Part shown: in pieces, positions 24,245-33,990 of the stretch
How the letters are laid out: every line of letters starts with the position of its first letter
Position numbering within the stretch: the stretch's first letter is position 1
Source: Microbacterium limosum
GTDB taxonomy: Bacteria > Actinomycetota > Actinomycetes > Actinomycetales > Microbacteriaceae
Reading direction: 5' to 3'
NCBI RefSeq assembly: GCF_036324365.1
Contig: NZ_CP137080.1
Span: 1,736,001 to 1,800,000 of the forward strand
DNA length: 64,000 bases
Translations under genes and position numbers: made by a program
Notes under the pieces: model-generated
Databases searched by the model: none
What the model saw: the letters and a program-made list of their open reading frames with translations, nothing else
Told to the model about the DNA's origin: nothing

Positions 24245-27200
24245 GTGTCGAGCCAGGTGACGGGCGTCGGGACTTCGAGCGAGGGTGAATTCGGGGCCAA
24301 CGAATGGCTCGTCGACGAACTCTACGAGCAGTTCAAAGCAGACAAGAACTCCGTCGACAAGGCATGGTGGCCGGTCCTCGAGGCCTATCACCCCGTCGAC
24401 CAGCACGCGGACCCGGCGCCTTCGACGCCCGCGCGTTCCGAGCAGGTCTCGGAGGCTGCGCCGCCCAAGGCGGATGCCCCGGCCGCCGCACGAGGCGAAG
24501 GCTTCGGCGAGCCGCGCCCCGTCACCGCCCCCGTGCCCGTGATCGGCGCGCAGCCGGTCGCGCGCACGACGGCGCGGCCCGCGTCGCCGCAGCCGATCCC
24601 CGCGCAGGCGCCCGTCTCCACAGCGGGCGGCTCGGACGAGGCGCTCGAGGACGACAAGGTCACGCCCCTGCGGGGAATGCCGAAGACCCTCGCCGCGAAC
24701 ATGGACGAGTCGCTGACCGTCCCCACCGCGACCAGCGTGCGCACCATCCCCGCGAAGCTGATGATCGACAACCGCATCGTCATCAACAACCACATGTCGC
24801 GCACGCGGGGCGGCAAGATCAGCTTCACCCACCTCATCGGCTGGGCCATCATCCAGACGCTCAAGGCGTTCCCCAGCCAGAACGTCTTCTACGCCGAGAT
24901 CGACGGCAAGCCCTCCGTCGTCGCTCCCGCGCACATCAACCTCGGCATCGCGATCGACCTGCCCAAGCCGGACGGCACGCGTGCGCTAATGGTCCCGAGC
25001 ATCAAGCGCGCCGACACGATGACGTTCGGCGAGTACCTCGCCTCCTACGAGGACCTCGTCGGCCGCGCCCGCGCCGGCAAGCTCTCCGCGGCCGACTTCC
25101 AGGGCACGACCATCTCGCTCACCAACCCCGGCGGCATCGGGACGGTGCACTCCGTTCCCCGCCTCATGAAGGGCCAGGGCTGCATCGTCGGCGCCGGTGC
25201 CCTGGAGTACCCCGCCGAGTTCCAGGGCGCGAGCGAGAAGACGCTCAGCGAGCTCGCGATCGGCAAGACGATCACGCTCACGAGCACCTACGACCACCGC
25301 GTCATCCAGGGTGCCGGGTCGGGCGAGTTCCTCAAGAAGATCCACGAGCTGCTCACGGGGCACCACGGGTTCTACAACGACATCTTCGCGGCCCTGCGCA
25401 TCCCCTACGCCCCGATCCACTGGGCGAGCGACATCAACGTCGACGTCGCCGAACGGATCGACAAGACGGCTCGCGTGCAGGAGCTCATCAACTCGTTCCG
25501 CGTCCGCGGGCACCTCATGGCCGACATCGACCCGCTCGAGTACGTCCAGCGCACCCACCCCGATCTCGAGATCGAGAACCACGGGCTGACGTTCTGGGAC
25601 CTCGACCGCGAGTTCGTCACGGGCGGCTTCGGCGGCAAGCGCGTCATGAAGCTCCGCGACATCCTCGGCGTCCTGCGGGACTCGTACTGCCGCACCATCG
25701 GCCTCGAGTACATGCACATCCAGGACCCGGGTCAGCGCCGCTGGTTCCAGGAGAAGGTCGAGGTGAAGTACACCAAGCCCGGCCACGACGAGCAGCTGCG
25801 CATCCTGTCCAAGCTCAACGAGGCCGAGGCGTTCGAGACCTTCCTGCAGACGAAGTACGTCGGGCAGAAGCGGTTCAGCCTCGAGGGCGGCGAAGCGCTC
25901 ATCCCGCTGCTCGACGAGATCCTCCAGGGCGCCGCCGAGGCCCGGCTCGACGGCGCGGCCATCGGCATGGCGCACCGCGGTCGCCTCAACGTGCTGACGA
26001 ACATCGCCGGCAAGACGTACGGCCAGGTCTTCCGCGAGTTCGAGGGAAGCGTCGCCCTCGGCAACAAGCGCGGGTCCGGCGACGTGAAGTACCACCTCGG
26101 CACCGAGGGGACGTTCGTCGATGACCGCGGCACCGAGCTTCCCGTGTACCTCGCAGCGAACCCCTCCCACCTGGAGACCGTGAACGGCGTGCTCGAGGGC
26201 ATCGTCCGCGCCAAGCAGGACCGCCGCCCGATCGGGTCGTTCTCGTGGCTGCCGATCCTCGTCCACGGCGACGCGGCCTTCGCCGGTCAGGGCGTCGTCG
26301 TCGAGACGCTGCAGATGTCGCAGCTGCGCGCCTACCGCACCGGCGGCACCATCCACGTCGTGGTGAACAACCAGGTGGGCTTCACGACCCTCCCGCAGGA
26401 CGGCCGCAGTTCGGTGTACGCCACGGATGTCGCGAAGACGATCCAGGCGCCGATCTTCCACGTCAACGGCGATGACCCCGAGGCCGTCGTCCGGGTCGCC
26501 CAGCTCGCCTTCGCCTACCGCGAGGAGTTCCACCGCGACGTCGTGATCGACGTGGTGTGCTACCGCCGACGCGGACACAACGAGGGCGACGACCCCTCGA
26601 TGACGCAGCCGCTGATGACGAATCTCATCGAGGCCAAGCGCTCGGTGCGGCGCCTCTACACCGAGTCGTTGGTGGGTCGCGGCGACATCACCGAGGAGGA
26701 GTACGAAAGCGCCAAGCGCGATTTCCAGGACCGCCTCGAGGTCGCGTTCGCCGAGACCCACGCCGCCGAGACGGGCTCGCACGACATCGTCACCGACGGC
26801 ACCGTGGACGGCGCCGAGGAGGAGCTGAACTGGGGCGAGCTCGAGACGACCGGCGTCTCCGGCGACGTCGTGCGCCTGATCGGCGACGCGTTCGTCAACA
26901 AGCCCGAGGGCTTCACGGTGCACCCGAAGATCCAGCAGTTGCTCGACAAGCGCCTCGACATGAGCCGCAAGGGCGGCATCGACTGGGCGTTCGGAGAGCT
27001 CCTGGCGTTCGGCTCCCTGCTGCTGGAGGGCACGAACGTCCGCCTGGCGGGACAGGACTCCCGTCGAGGCACGTTCGTGCAGCGCCACTCGGTGCTCCAC
27101 GATCGCGCCAACGGGCAGGAGTGGATCCCCCTCGCCAACCTCAGCGATCGTCAGGGCCGCTTCTGGGTCTACGACTCCCTGCTGAGCGAGTACGCCGCGA

Positions 27201-28006
27201 TGGCGTTCGAGTACGGCTATTCCGTGGAGCGTCCCGACTCGCTCGTGCTGTGGGAGGCGCAGTTCGGCGACTTCGCCAACGGCGCCCAGTCGGTCATCGA
27301 CGAGTTCATCTCCTCCGCCGACCAGAAATGGGGCCAGCAGTCGAGCGTCACGCTGCTGCTCCCCCACGGCTACGAGGGTCAGGGCCCCGACCACTCCTCC
27401 GCCCGCATCGAGCGCTACCTGCAGATGTGCGCCCAGGACAACATGATCGTCGCCCGGCCGTCCACTCCCGCGTCGTACTTCCATCTGCTGCGTCGTCAGG
27501 CCTACGCGCGGCCCCGGCGCCCCCTGGTGGTCTTCACCCCGAAGGCGATGCTGCGGCTGCGCGGCGCGACCAGTCCGGTGGAGGACTTCACGCAGGGACG
27601 CTTCGAGCCCGTGCTGGACGACAACCGCCATCCCGACGCTTCGACGGTGAAGAAGGTGCTCCTGCACGCGGGGAAGATCCATTGGGATCTGCGCGGCGAG
27701 CTCGACAAGAACCCCGACCCCGCCATCGCCCTGGTGCGCGTGGAGCAGTTCTATCCGGCACCGATCGACGAGCTGAAGGCCGTCATCGACCGCTACCCGA
27801 ACGCACAGCTCTGCTGGGTGCAGGACGAGCCCGAGAATCAGGGCGCCTGGCCGTTCATCGCGCTCGAGATCGTCCGCCATCTGGGTGGCCGTACGATCCG
27901 GCCCATCACGCGCGCCGCGGCCGCCTCGCCCGCCACCGGCTCGCCGAAGGTGCACGCACAGGAGCACGCCGAGCTGATGAAGAAGGCGCTCGCTCCGGCC
28001 GAGTGA
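24245..28006 (+). CDS. kgd: Multifunctional 2-oxoglutarate dehydrogenase/decarboxylase, fused E2-E1
   Basis: A 1253-residue fused actinobacterial enzyme of the TCA cycle. Order: an E1-type N-terminal helix (ANEWLVDELYEQFKADKNSVDKAWW), a Pro/Ala linker (about 55-130), an E2 succinyltransferase catalytic domain (about 140-370) with the DHRVIQGAGSGEFL active-site motif, then the E1 part with ThDP site (GMAHRGRLNVL, HNEGDDPSMTQP) and transketolase-like C-terminal domains. It works with a separate E3 and lipoylated E2. GTG 24245 matches the usual family N-terminus (VSSQVTG); in-frame ATG 24224, coupled to a short upstream ORF, is the alternative and adds 7 residues. Confidence 0.95.
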   Translation: MSSQVTGVGTSSEGEFGANEWLVDELYEQFKADKNSVDKAWWPVLEAYHPVDQHADPAPSTPARSEQVSEAAPPKADAPAAARGEGFGEPRPVTAPVPVIGAQPVARTTARPASPQPIPAQAPVSTAGGSDEALEDDKVTPLRGMPKTLAANMDESLTVPTATSVRTIPAKLMIDNRIVINNHMSRTRGGKISFTHLIGWAIIQTLKAFPSQNVFYAEIDGKPSVVAPAHINLGIAIDLPKPDGTRALMVPSIKRADTMTFGEYLASYEDLVGRARAGKLSAADFQGTTISLTNPGGIGTVHSVPRLMKGQGCIVGAGALEYPAEFQGASEKTLSELAIGKTITLTSTYDHRVIQGAGSGEFLKKIHELLTGHHGFYNDIFAALRIPYAPIHWASDINVDVAERIDKTARVQELINSFRVRGHLMADIDPLEYVQRTHPDLEIENHGLTFWDLDREFVTGGFGGKRVMKLRDILGVLRDSYCRTIGLEYMHIQDPGQRRWFQEKVEVKYTKPGHDEQLRILSKLNEAEAFETFLQTKYVGQKRFSLEGGEALIPLLDEILQGAAEARLDGAAIGMAHRGRLNVLTNIAGKTYGQVFREFEGSVALGNKRGSGDVKYHLGTEGTFVDDRGTELPVYLAANPSHLETVNGVLEGIVRAKQDRRPIGSFSWLPILVHGDAAFAGQGVVVETLQMSQLRAYRTGGTIHVVVNNQVGFTTLPQDGRSSVYATDVAKTIQAPIFHVNGDDPEAVVRVAQLAFAYREEFHRDVVIDVVCYRRRGHNEGDDPSMTQPLMTNLIEAKRSVRRLYTESLVGRGDITEEEYESAKRDFQDRLEVAFAETHAAETGSHDIVTDGTVDGAEEELNWGELETTGVSGDVVRLIGDAFVNKPEGFTVHPKIQQLLDKRLDMSRKGGIDWAFGELLAFGSLLLEGTNVRLAGQDSRRGTFVQRHSVLHDRANGQEWIPLANLSDRQGRFWVYDSLLSEYAAMAFEYGYSVERPDSLVLWEAQFGDFANGAQSVIDEFISSADQKWGQQSSVTLLLPHGYEGQGPDHSSARIERYLQMCAQDNMIVARPSTPASYFHLLRRQAYARPRRPLVVFTPKAMLRLRGATSPVEDFTQGRFEPVLDDNRHPDASTVKKVLLHAGKIHWDLRGELDKNPDPAIALVRVEQFYPAPIDELKAVIDRYPNAQLCWVQDEPENQGAWPFIALEIVRHLGGRTIRPITRAAAASPATGSPKVHAQEHAELMKKALAPAE

Positions 28007-28014
28007 GCCGGCAT

Positions 28015-28052
28015 GCGAAGAGGGGGGATGCCGCGGCATCCCCCCTCTTCGC
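28015..28052. terminator. 38-bp perfect palindrome between kgd and eis-like gene
   Basis: Arms of 19 bp (28015-28033 and 28034-28052) are perfectly complementary with no spacer; the centre is GGATGCCGCGGCATCC and TTTCG follows. It starts 8 nt after the kgd stop and ends 14 nt before the convergent gene's stop, so it should terminate both transcripts. Confidence 0.9.
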
Positions 28053-28066
28053 TTTCGTCCTCGTCG

Positions 28067-29371
28067 TCAGTACCAGATGCCCAGCGAGGGAGCGACGGGA
28101 GAAGCGAAGGCGCGGTCGAGGGCGGCGACGGTCTCCGGGGAGCCGCCGACCATACCGGCCCACCGCAGCGTCGACAGCCGCACGCCACCGAGGTAGACGG
28201 CGCCCAGCGCCCGGACGCTCAGCGTCGCCTGCGGGCTCTCGTCGGTCGGGGTGAGCGTCGCCGATCCCGAGTCGTCGACCGAGAGCCGCCACACGCCGTC
28301 GGCGAAGCCGAGCGGGTCCTCCACCGCGATCACCACATCGACGGGCGCGGAGAACGAACGGGCCTGCAGCGCCGTCGGCACATCGAGGATGCGCACCCAG
28401 CCGTGATCGCGCACCGTCGCCTCCAGGCCGCGTTCGTCGCGCATCAGCCAGGGCAGCGGCTCATCCACCGACCGAAGACGCGCCCGCACGCGATGGACGA
28501 GGTCGTGCTCGACGACGAAGCGCCAGAGCGCCGCGTAGGCCTCACGGGTCTCGGCGAGCAGCACCCGGACGTCCAGGGTGTTGCGTGCGAAGTCGGAGTC
28601 GTCCTCCGTGATGCGGTACACCAGGACGCCGCGGTGCTCGCCCTGCGCATCGCTGTAGGCCACGATGCGGATGCGTCCGGCGTGCTCGGTCCCCCGCGCC
28701 ACGCCCGCGAACTGGCGCCAGCGGCCCTCCCAGCCGTCGACCTCTCCGGGGGTTGCGCGTCGCACCCGCTCGTGGACCTCTCCGAGCACCGCCACGGCGC
28801 TCTCGCGGTCGACGTGGTCCAATCGACCGGTCGTCTCCGGCCCGGCCCACCCGGCGCGCCGGGTGTCGATCTCCCAGTTCGCGACCCGGACGGCCGGCGC
28901 GAAACCGTAGCGACCGTAGATCGTGGCCTCCGAGACGGTCAGACCGGCCACGGGGATGCCGGCGGCCGCCGCCGTGCGCAGCTCGCCCTCCAGCATCGCT
29001 CGGGCGATCCCCTTTCGGCGACGGGTGCCGGAGACGGTGACGCCGCTGATGGCCCAGAACGGGACGGTGCGTGCGCCGGGCACGCTCATCTCGCCGACCC
29101 AGGAGTTGATCGTCGCCACGGGCGTCGCGCCCGCGCTCGCCGGGGCGTCGAACACCCCCGTCCACCGTCGGTAGCCGAGCGCCTCGCGGAACTCGGCGAT
29201 CTCCTCCTCGGTGTTCTCGCCGCCGAGGAAGCCGCGGCTCTCGGCCTCGGTGTACGCGCGGGCGGACGCGGGATCGGTGGAGTCCACGAGCCGGTACTCG
29301 AATCCGCGACGCTCGAGCGCGGCGAGCGATTCGGCGTCAAGGGGCAATGTGCGTGCGTCGGGCTGAGGCAT
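28067..29371 (-). CDS. Eis-like acetyltransferase (GNAT-GNAT-SCP2)
   Basis: A 434-residue protein of the Eis family: a GNAT domain (about 1-150) with acetyl-CoA loop VSGTRRRKGIARAML, a second degenerate GNAT domain (about 160-300) and a C-terminal sterol-carrier-like domain (about 310-434). It ends in ...LGIWY; in Eis the C-terminal carboxylate enters the active site. YGRYGFAPAVRVANWEID is another Eis mark. Mycobacterial Eis acetylates several amines of aminoglycosides; that this protein does so is unproven. Confidence 0.85.
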   Translation of the reverse strand: MPQPDARTLPLDAESLAALERRGFEYRLVDSTDPASARAYTEAESRGFLGGENTEEEIAEFREALGYRRWTGVFDAPASAGATPVATINSWVGEMSVPGARTVPFWAISGVTVSGTRRRKGIARAMLEGELRTAAAAGIPVAGLTVSEATIYGRYGFAPAVRVANWEIDTRRAGWAGPETTGRLDHVDRESAVAVLGEVHERVRRATPGEVDGWEGRWRQFAGVARGTEHAGRIRIVAYSDAQGEHRGVLVYRITEDDSDFARNTLDVRVLLAETREAYAALWRFVVEHDLVHRVRARLRSVDEPLPWLMRDERGLEATVRDHGWVRILDVPTALQARSFSAPVDVVIAVEDPLGFADGVWRLSVDDSGSATLTPTDESPQATLSVRALGAVYLGGVRLSTLRWAGMVGGSPETVAALDRAFASPVAPSLGIWY

Positions 29372-29427
29372 CGTTCCAGGCTATCGGGCCGACACCGCCG
29401 CCCCCCGCGGCCCCCGAGACCGTGTGA

Positions 29428-29670
29428 TCAGTGGTGCGCCTGCGCGGTGCGCAGACGAGCGAGCACCTGGTCGCGGAGCTGCTCCGGCGCGGTCTCGCGG
29501 CACGCCCGCGCCACGACCTCCGTGAGCGTCTTCGCGACGAGCGCCTCGTCGCGGCACGCGGGGCATTTCGCCAGATGCTCGGCGATGTCCGTGTGCTCGG
29601 TCTTGCACACCTCGTCGCGCAGGTACTCCTCGAGGTCGCGACGTGCCTTCTCACATCCGCAGTCCGTCAT
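29428..29670 (-). CDS. rsrA: Mycothiol-system anti-sigma factor (RsrA/RshA type)
   Basis: An 80-residue zinc anti-sigma (ZAS) protein. The motif HLAKCPACR (His32, Cys36, Cys39) is HxxxCxxC; extra cysteines at 4, 6 and 22 offer the redox switch. Oxidation of such cysteines forms a disulfide and releases SigR/SigH. It overlaps sigR by 4 nt (ATGA), as usual for a co-expressed sigma/anti-sigma pair. Confidence 0.92.
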   Translation of the reverse strand: MTDCGCEKARRDLEEYLRDEVCKTEHTDIAEHLAKCPACRDEALVAKTLTEVVARACRETAPEQLRDQVLARLRTAQAHH

Positions 29671-30335
29671 TTTCCGCTCCTGGGGCCGGCGGGGGCGATG
29701 CCCCGTTCCTTCGCATAATCGGCGAGCAGGTCACGCAGCATGCGCCTGCCACGATGCAGGCGACTCATGACCGTGCCGATCGGGGTCTTCATGATGTCGG
29801 CGATCTCCTGGTAGGCGAACCCCTCGACGTCCGCGAGGTACACCGCGAGGCGGAAGTCCTCGGGGATCGCCTGCAGGGCGTCCTTCACGGCCGACGAGGG
29901 CATATGGTCGATCGCCTCCGCCTCCGCCGAGCGGCTGCTCGTCGCGGTGGTCGATTCGGCACCGCCGAGCTGCCAGTCCTCGAGATCGTCGATCGTGCCC
30001 TGGTAGGGCTCGCGCTGCTTCTTCCGATACGTGTTGATGTACGTGTTGGTGAGGATGCGGTAGAGCCACGCCTTCAGGTTCGTGCCCTGCTGGAAACTCG
30101 CCCACGATCCGAACGCCTTCACGAACGTCTCCTGGACGAGGTCCGCGGCGTCGGCCGGGTTACGCGTCATCCGCATGGCGGCCCCGTAGAGCTGGTCCAT
30201 GAAGGGAAGCGCCTGCGACTCGAATTGATCGCGGGCGGTGGCGCCCGTCGCGGCGTCCTCGCGGGGCTCGTCGTCCATGACCACCCAGTCTAGGCTGGCG
30301 ACGTCCTCGCGGCCGCGCTCCAGTGTCTGGATCAT
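29667..30335 (-). CDS. sigR: Redox-stress ECF sigma factor SigR/SigH
   Basis: A 222-residue ECF12-type sigma factor. Region 2 contains [20 protein letters not shown] and [24 protein letters not shown]; region 4 is [44 protein letters not shown]. It directs RNA polymerase to thiol-stress genes. ATG 30335 is preceded by AGAGGA and lies downstream of a SigR-type promoter; ATG 30278 (203 residues) is a second good start. Two isoforms are possible, as with the unstable N-extended SigR of Streptomyces. It is divergent from aroA. Confidence 0.93.
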   Translation of the reverse strand: MIQTLERGREDVASLDWVVMDDEPREDAATGATARDQFESQALPFMDQLYGAAMRMTRNPADAADLVQETFVKAFGSWASFQQGTNLKAWLYRILTNTYINTYRKKQREPYQGTIDDLEDWQLGGAESTTATSSRSAEAEAIDHMPSSAVKDALQAIPEDFRLAVYLADVEGFAYQEIADIMKTPIGTVMSRLHRGRRMLRDLLADYAKERGIAPAGPRSGK

Positions 30336-30364
30336 GTCGTCCTCTCGTGTGCTCGATAAGGTAG

Positions 30365-30392
30365 AACCTGATGACACACGACGGATATTCCC
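30365..30392 (-). promoter_or_regulatory. SigR-dependent autoregulatory promoter
   Basis: GGGAAT (30387-30392) and GTT (30365-30367) with a 19-bp spacer match the SigR/SigH consensus GGAAT-N18/19-GTT. Predicted start point near 30355, ahead of ATG 30335. The -35 half lies inside the first codons of the divergent aroA gene. Confidence 0.7.
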
Positions 30393-31723
30393 CGCACCCC
30401 GACCCCGGTGCCGTGGTCGCGCGGGATGCCATCGCCTGGCGTGCGCCGCAGGCGGATGGACCGTTGAGGGCAGAGTTGACGCTTCCCGGCTCGAAGTCGC
30501 TGACGGGGCGCGAGCTCGTCCTCGCCGCGCTCGCCGACGGGACGAGCACCCTTGTCGCTCCCCTGCACTCCCAGGACTCCGCGCGGATGATCGACGCGCT
30601 CCGCACCCTCGGCGTGACGATCGAGGAGAGCGAGCACACCGGTCCCTACGGGCCGGACCTCGTCGTGACCCCGCCGGCGTCGTTCCGCGGCGGTGCCGAG
30701 GTCGACTGCGGGCAGGCGGGCACCGTGATGCGCTTCGTCGCCCCGCTCGCCGGGTTCGCGCGCGGCGACGTGCGGATGACCGCCCACGAGACCGCCCTCC
30801 ACCGCCCGATGGGCGAGATGATCCACGCGCTGCGCGAGGTCGGAGTGGACGTGGACGACGGCGGCAACTGGTCCCTGCCGTTCACCGTGCGGGGGCACGG
30901 ACACGTGCGGGGCGGCGAAGTGCATCTCGACGCCTCCCGCTCCAGCCAGTTCGTGTCGGGCCTGCTGCTGTCGGCGGCGCGCTTCGACGTCGGCCTTCAC
31001 CTGATCCACACGGGTCGGCGCCTGCCGAGCATCCCGCACATCGACATGACGATCGAGTGCCTCGCCCACCGGGGCGTGCGCGTCGAGCGCCCGGCCCCGA
31101 ACGAATGGGTGGTCGCCGCGGGCCCCCTGCGAGCGAAGGACGTCGCGATCGAGCCCGATCTCTCCAACGCCGCGCCGTTCCTGGCGGCGGCGATGATCGC
31201 CGGCGGCACCGTGTCGGTGACGGGGTGGCCGGCCCACTCCACTCAGCCGGGTGCCATGCTCACCGAGATCCTCCACGACGCTGGTGCGCGCCTGCATCGG
31301 CGCGGCGGGGTGCTGACGCTCACGGGCTCCGGCGTCCGCGCTTTCGACGTGGACCTCTCCGCCGCCGGCGAGCTCGCGCCGACCATCGTCGGCCTGGCAG
31401 CGCTTGCCGACGGCGTCTCGACGATCACGGGAATCGGGCACATCCGCCTGCACGAGACCGATCGCATCCGTGCCCTGGTGGACGGCATCAACGCCCTCGG
31501 CGGCGATGCGCAGGAGCTTCCGGACGGCATCCGGGTGACCCCGCGTCCCCTGCACGGCGGCGTGTGGCGCTCTCATCACGACCACCGCATGGCCACGACC
31601 GGCGCGCTCATCGGGCTCGCCGTCCCCGACGTCGTCATCGACGACATCGGGGTGACCGCGAAGACCCTTCCCCAGTTCGCACAGCTGTGGCGGCAGATGC
31701 TCTCGGAGGGCGCGACCGCATGA
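30371..31723 (+). CDS. aroA: 3-phosphoshikimate 1-carboxyvinyltransferase (EPSP synthase)
   Basis: A 450-residue EPSP synthase of the shikimate pathway, joining PEP and shikimate-3-phosphate. [20 protein letters not shown] is the S3P-binding N-terminal motif, [17 protein letters not shown] the GNAGTxxR-type PEP-binding motif (here GQAGTVMR), and [17 protein letters not shown] the C-terminal signature. TAAGGT (30357-30362) sits 8 nt before the ATG, so the mRNA is nearly leaderless. It is followed 22 bp later by rsgA. Confidence 0.95.
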   Translation: MTHDGYSPHPDPGAVVARDAIAWRAPQADGPLRAELTLPGSKSLTGRELVLAALADGTSTLVAPLHSQDSARMIDALRTLGVTIEESEHTGPYGPDLVVTPPASFRGGAEVDCGQAGTVMRFVAPLAGFARGDVRMTAHETALHRPMGEMIHALREVGVDVDDGGNWSLPFTVRGHGHVRGGEVHLDASRSSQFVSGLLLSAARFDVGLHLIHTGRRLPSIPHIDMTIECLAHRGVRVERPAPNEWVVAAGPLRAKDVAIEPDLSNAAPFLAAAMIAGGTVSVTGWPAHSTQPGAMLTEILHDAGARLHRRGGVLTLTGSGVRAFDVDLSAAGELAPTIVGLAALADGVSTITGIGHIRLHETDRIRALVDGINALGGDAQELPDGIRVTPRPLHGGVWRSHHDHRMATTGALIGLAVPDVVIDDIGVTAKTLPQFAQLWRQMLSEGATA

Positions 31724-31745
31724 CCGGGACGGTGCGGGTTCGCGC

Positions 31746-32801
31746 ATGACCGGCGCCGCCTGGTGGGACGACGACGCGGACGACGACGAGCCCGAATACG
31801 ACGAGGCGGATGTCCGGGTCCGGCCCAATCCGAAGGGCAACCGGCCGCGCACCAAACGACGCCCGAGCCACGACGACGCGGTCATCGGCCGAGTCCTGGG
31901 GGTCGATCGCGGGCGCTACGCCGTCCTCCTGCACGAGGACACCGCCGACGAGCGCGAAGTGATCGCCACGCGGGCCCGCGAACTGCGCAAGCAGCCGATC
32001 GTCACGGGGGACGCCGCGCGAGTCGTGGGAGACACGACGGGCGACGAGGGCACCCTCGCCCGCATCATCGGGATCGAGGAGCGCAGGACCCTGCTGCGGC
32101 GCTCGGCCGACGACACCGACCAGGTCGAACGGGTCATCGTCGCCAACGCCGATCAGATGCTGGTGGTGGTGGCCGCGGCCGACCCCGAACCGCGGGCGCG
32201 CCTCGTGGACAGATACCTGGTCGCCGCGCTCGACGCCGGCATCCGGCCGCTCCTCGTCGTCACGAAGACCGACCTCGCCGACCCGACCGACTTCCTGTCC
32301 CACTTCGAGGGGCTCGACCTCGAAGTCATCACGAGCGCCCGCGGCGAGATGCCTCTCGAGCGCATCGGTGCCGAGCTCGTGGGTCACTCGACCGTCTTCG
32401 TCGGGCACTCGGGCGTCGGCAAGTCCACCCTCGTCAACGCCCTCGTGCCCTCTGCACTGCGGGCCACGGGCCATGTCAACCAGGTGACGGGACGCGGACG
32501 CCACACCTCGTCCTCGACGGTGTCCCTGCGCTACACCTCCCCCGCCGGCAACGGCTGGGTCATCGACACCCCGGGCGTGCGCTCGTTCGGGCTCGGCCAC
32601 ATCGACCCGGCGAACATCCTGCGCGCGTTCACAGACCTCGCAGAGCTCGCCGAGCAGTGCCCCCGCGGCTGCACCCACCTCCCCGACGCGCCCGACTGCG
32701 CGCTCGTGGAGGCCCTGCACGCCGGCCGTCTGGGGCCGACGGCGGCCGCCCGTCTGGATTCGCTCCAGCGCCTGCTGACGACGTTCGGCACATCGGTCTG
32801 A
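31746..32801 (+). CDS. rsgA: Ribosome small-subunit-dependent GTPase A
   Basis: A 351-residue circularly permuted GTPase used in late 30S maturation. OB-fold region first (about 40-105), then GTPase motifs in permuted order: TKTD (G4), GHSGVGKSTLVNAL (G1), DTPGVRSFGL (G3). A C-terminal zinc motif with CPRGCTHLPDAPDC follows. About 45 acidic and basic N-terminal residues are extra relative to proteobacterial RsgA and usual in actinobacteria. It likely shares a transcript with aroA. Confidence 0.95.
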   Translation: MTGAAWWDDDADDDEPEYDEADVRVRPNPKGNRPRTKRRPSHDDAVIGRVLGVDRGRYAVLLHEDTADEREVIATRARELRKQPIVTGDAARVVGDTTGDEGTLARIIGIEERRTLLRRSADDTDQVERVIVANADQMLVVVAAADPEPRARLVDRYLVAALDAGIRPLLVVTKTDLADPTDFLSHFEGLDLEVITSARGEMPLERIGAELVGHSTVFVGHSGVGKSTLVNALVPSALRATGHVNQVTGRGRHTSSSTVSLRYTSPAGNGWVIDTPGVRSFGLGHIDPANILRAFTDLAELAEQCPRGCTHLPDAPDCALVEALHAGRLGPTAAARLDSLQRLLTTFGTSV

Positions 32802-32818
32802 ACCGGTCCGTCGCTCGC

Positions 32819-32824
32819 TAGGCT
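32819..32824 (+). promoter_or_regulatory. -10 element, leaderless, bcp
   Basis: TAGGCT, 6 nt (GACGGG), then GTG. Confidence 0.65.
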
Positions 32825-32830
32825 GACGGG

Positions 32831-33307
32831 GTGAACAGCGCCAGACTCGAAGCCGGTACGACCGCACCCGATTTCACCCTGATCGACCAGGACGAACGCG
32901 AGGTCGCCCTGTCGAGTCTTCGCGGACGCCGCGTCATCCTCTACTTCTATCCCGCCGCGATGACGCCCGGATGCACGACGCAGGCCTGCGACTTCCGCGA
33001 CAGCCTCTCCTCCCTTCAGGGCGCGGGCTACACGGTGCTCGGCATCTCGCGGGACACACCCGCGAAGCTGCGCGAGTTCCGCGACAACGACGCGCTCACG
33101 TTCGATCTCCTGAGCGACCCCGACCACGCCGTCCATGACGCGTACGGCGCCTGGGGCGAGAAGACCAACTACGGCAAGACCGTCGAGGGAGTACTGCGCT
33201 CGACGTTCGTCGTCGACGAGGAGGGGACGCTCACGCACGTCCTCTACAACGTCAAGGCCACCGGCCACGTGGCGCGGCTGCGGGCGACGCTCGGCCTGGA
33301 CGACTGA
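32831..33307 (+). CDS. bcp: Thiol peroxidase (BCP/PrxQ type)
   Basis: A 158-residue peroxiredoxin. PAAMTPGCTTQACDF has the peroxidatic Cys and the resolving Cys five residues later, the BCP/PrxQ layout. It reduces peroxides using thioredoxin-like donors. Its place next to sigR-linked genes fits oxidative-stress control, but its own promoter looks housekeeping. GTG start, leaderless. Confidence 0.93.
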   Translation: MNSARLEAGTTAPDFTLIDQDEREVALSSLRGRRVILYFYPAAMTPGCTTQACDFRDSLSSLQGAGYTVLGISRDTPAKLREFRDNDALTFDLLSDPDHAVHDAYGAWGEKTNYGKTVEGVLRSTFVVDEEGTLTHVLYNVKATGHVARLRATLGLDD

Positions 33308-33335
33308 ACGTCACGGGCTGCCGCACCGCCCGCCG

Positions 33336-33734
33336 TCACTCCTGTGCCGCGTCACCCGATCGCGGGCGGGCGGCGGCACGAGCCGCGGCGATCACGAGGG
33401 CGAGCGCGAGGATCGCGGGCGCCGCGAGAACCACCGCCGTGGCGAGGCTGCCGTAGGCCCCCGTCGCGGCCCCGAGTGCGACGGCGAGGATGAGGAGTTG
33501 CGCAACGATCGCGCCCGAGCGCGCCCACCCGTGCCGCCCGAGGATCGCGACCGCGAACGCGACGAGCGCCGCCGATCCGGCGGCGGTCATCAGGATCAGT
33601 GCCAAGGCGCTGGGGCCGTCCCCCGCGCCCCCGGCCACGAGCGCGGCGATCATCCACACGGCCGTCGCCGCGAGTGCGATGCCCTCGACGGCCACGACGA
33701 CCGCTGCTGCGACGGTGACGGGGTCCTTGCGCAT
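33336..33734 (-). CDS. Hypothetical four-helix membrane protein
   Basis: A 132-residue protein with four predicted TM helices separated by short loops and little else recognisable. The ATG (MRKDPVTVAAA) was chosen because GGGAGGGAAG precedes it and the in-frame extension upstream looks non-coding. It resembles small actinobacterial membrane proteins of unknown function. It converges with bcp and is divergent from whiB1. Confidence 0.65.
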   Translation of the reverse strand: MRKDPVTVAAAVVVAVEGIALAATAVWMIAALVAGGAGDGPSALALILMTAAGSAALVAFAVAILGRHGWARSGAIVAQLLILAVALGAATGAYGSLATAVVLAAPAILALALVIAAARAAARPRSGDAAQE

Positions 33735-33990
33735 AGATCGGCTTCCCTCCCACTCACCGGGGAGCAGGTTGTAGGATTCCTCCAGCGCTGACCGGGAACA
33801 CGCAGCATCCTGCACACAATGGTGACGTCGAACTCTTGATCCCACCGCCGCGCTTGTGGGACGATAGAGGAAGCCATGTGCTCCCACAGCGCCGTGGGGC
33901 GAGCAGTCGCTCGCACCTCACCAGGGTACCGGACCCGAATCGAACTCTGAGCACTCGCTCATTCCCCCCACTGCAACAAGGAGCATCTGC
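33735..33990. other. Divergent regulatory region upstream of whiB1
   Basis: A 256-bp gap without a convincing gene. TGTGGGA (33855-33861) and TCCCACA (33882-33888) form a 7-bp inverted repeat with a 20-bp spacer. AT content is higher than in the flanks. AAGGAG precedes the whiB1 ATG by 7 nt. No standard -10 could be assigned with confidence. Confidence 0.4.

Noticed and set aside
24986..28039. A 1017-codon minus-strand open frame antisense to kgd
   Set aside because: Shadow of the kgd codon pattern; no motifs and no ribosome site.
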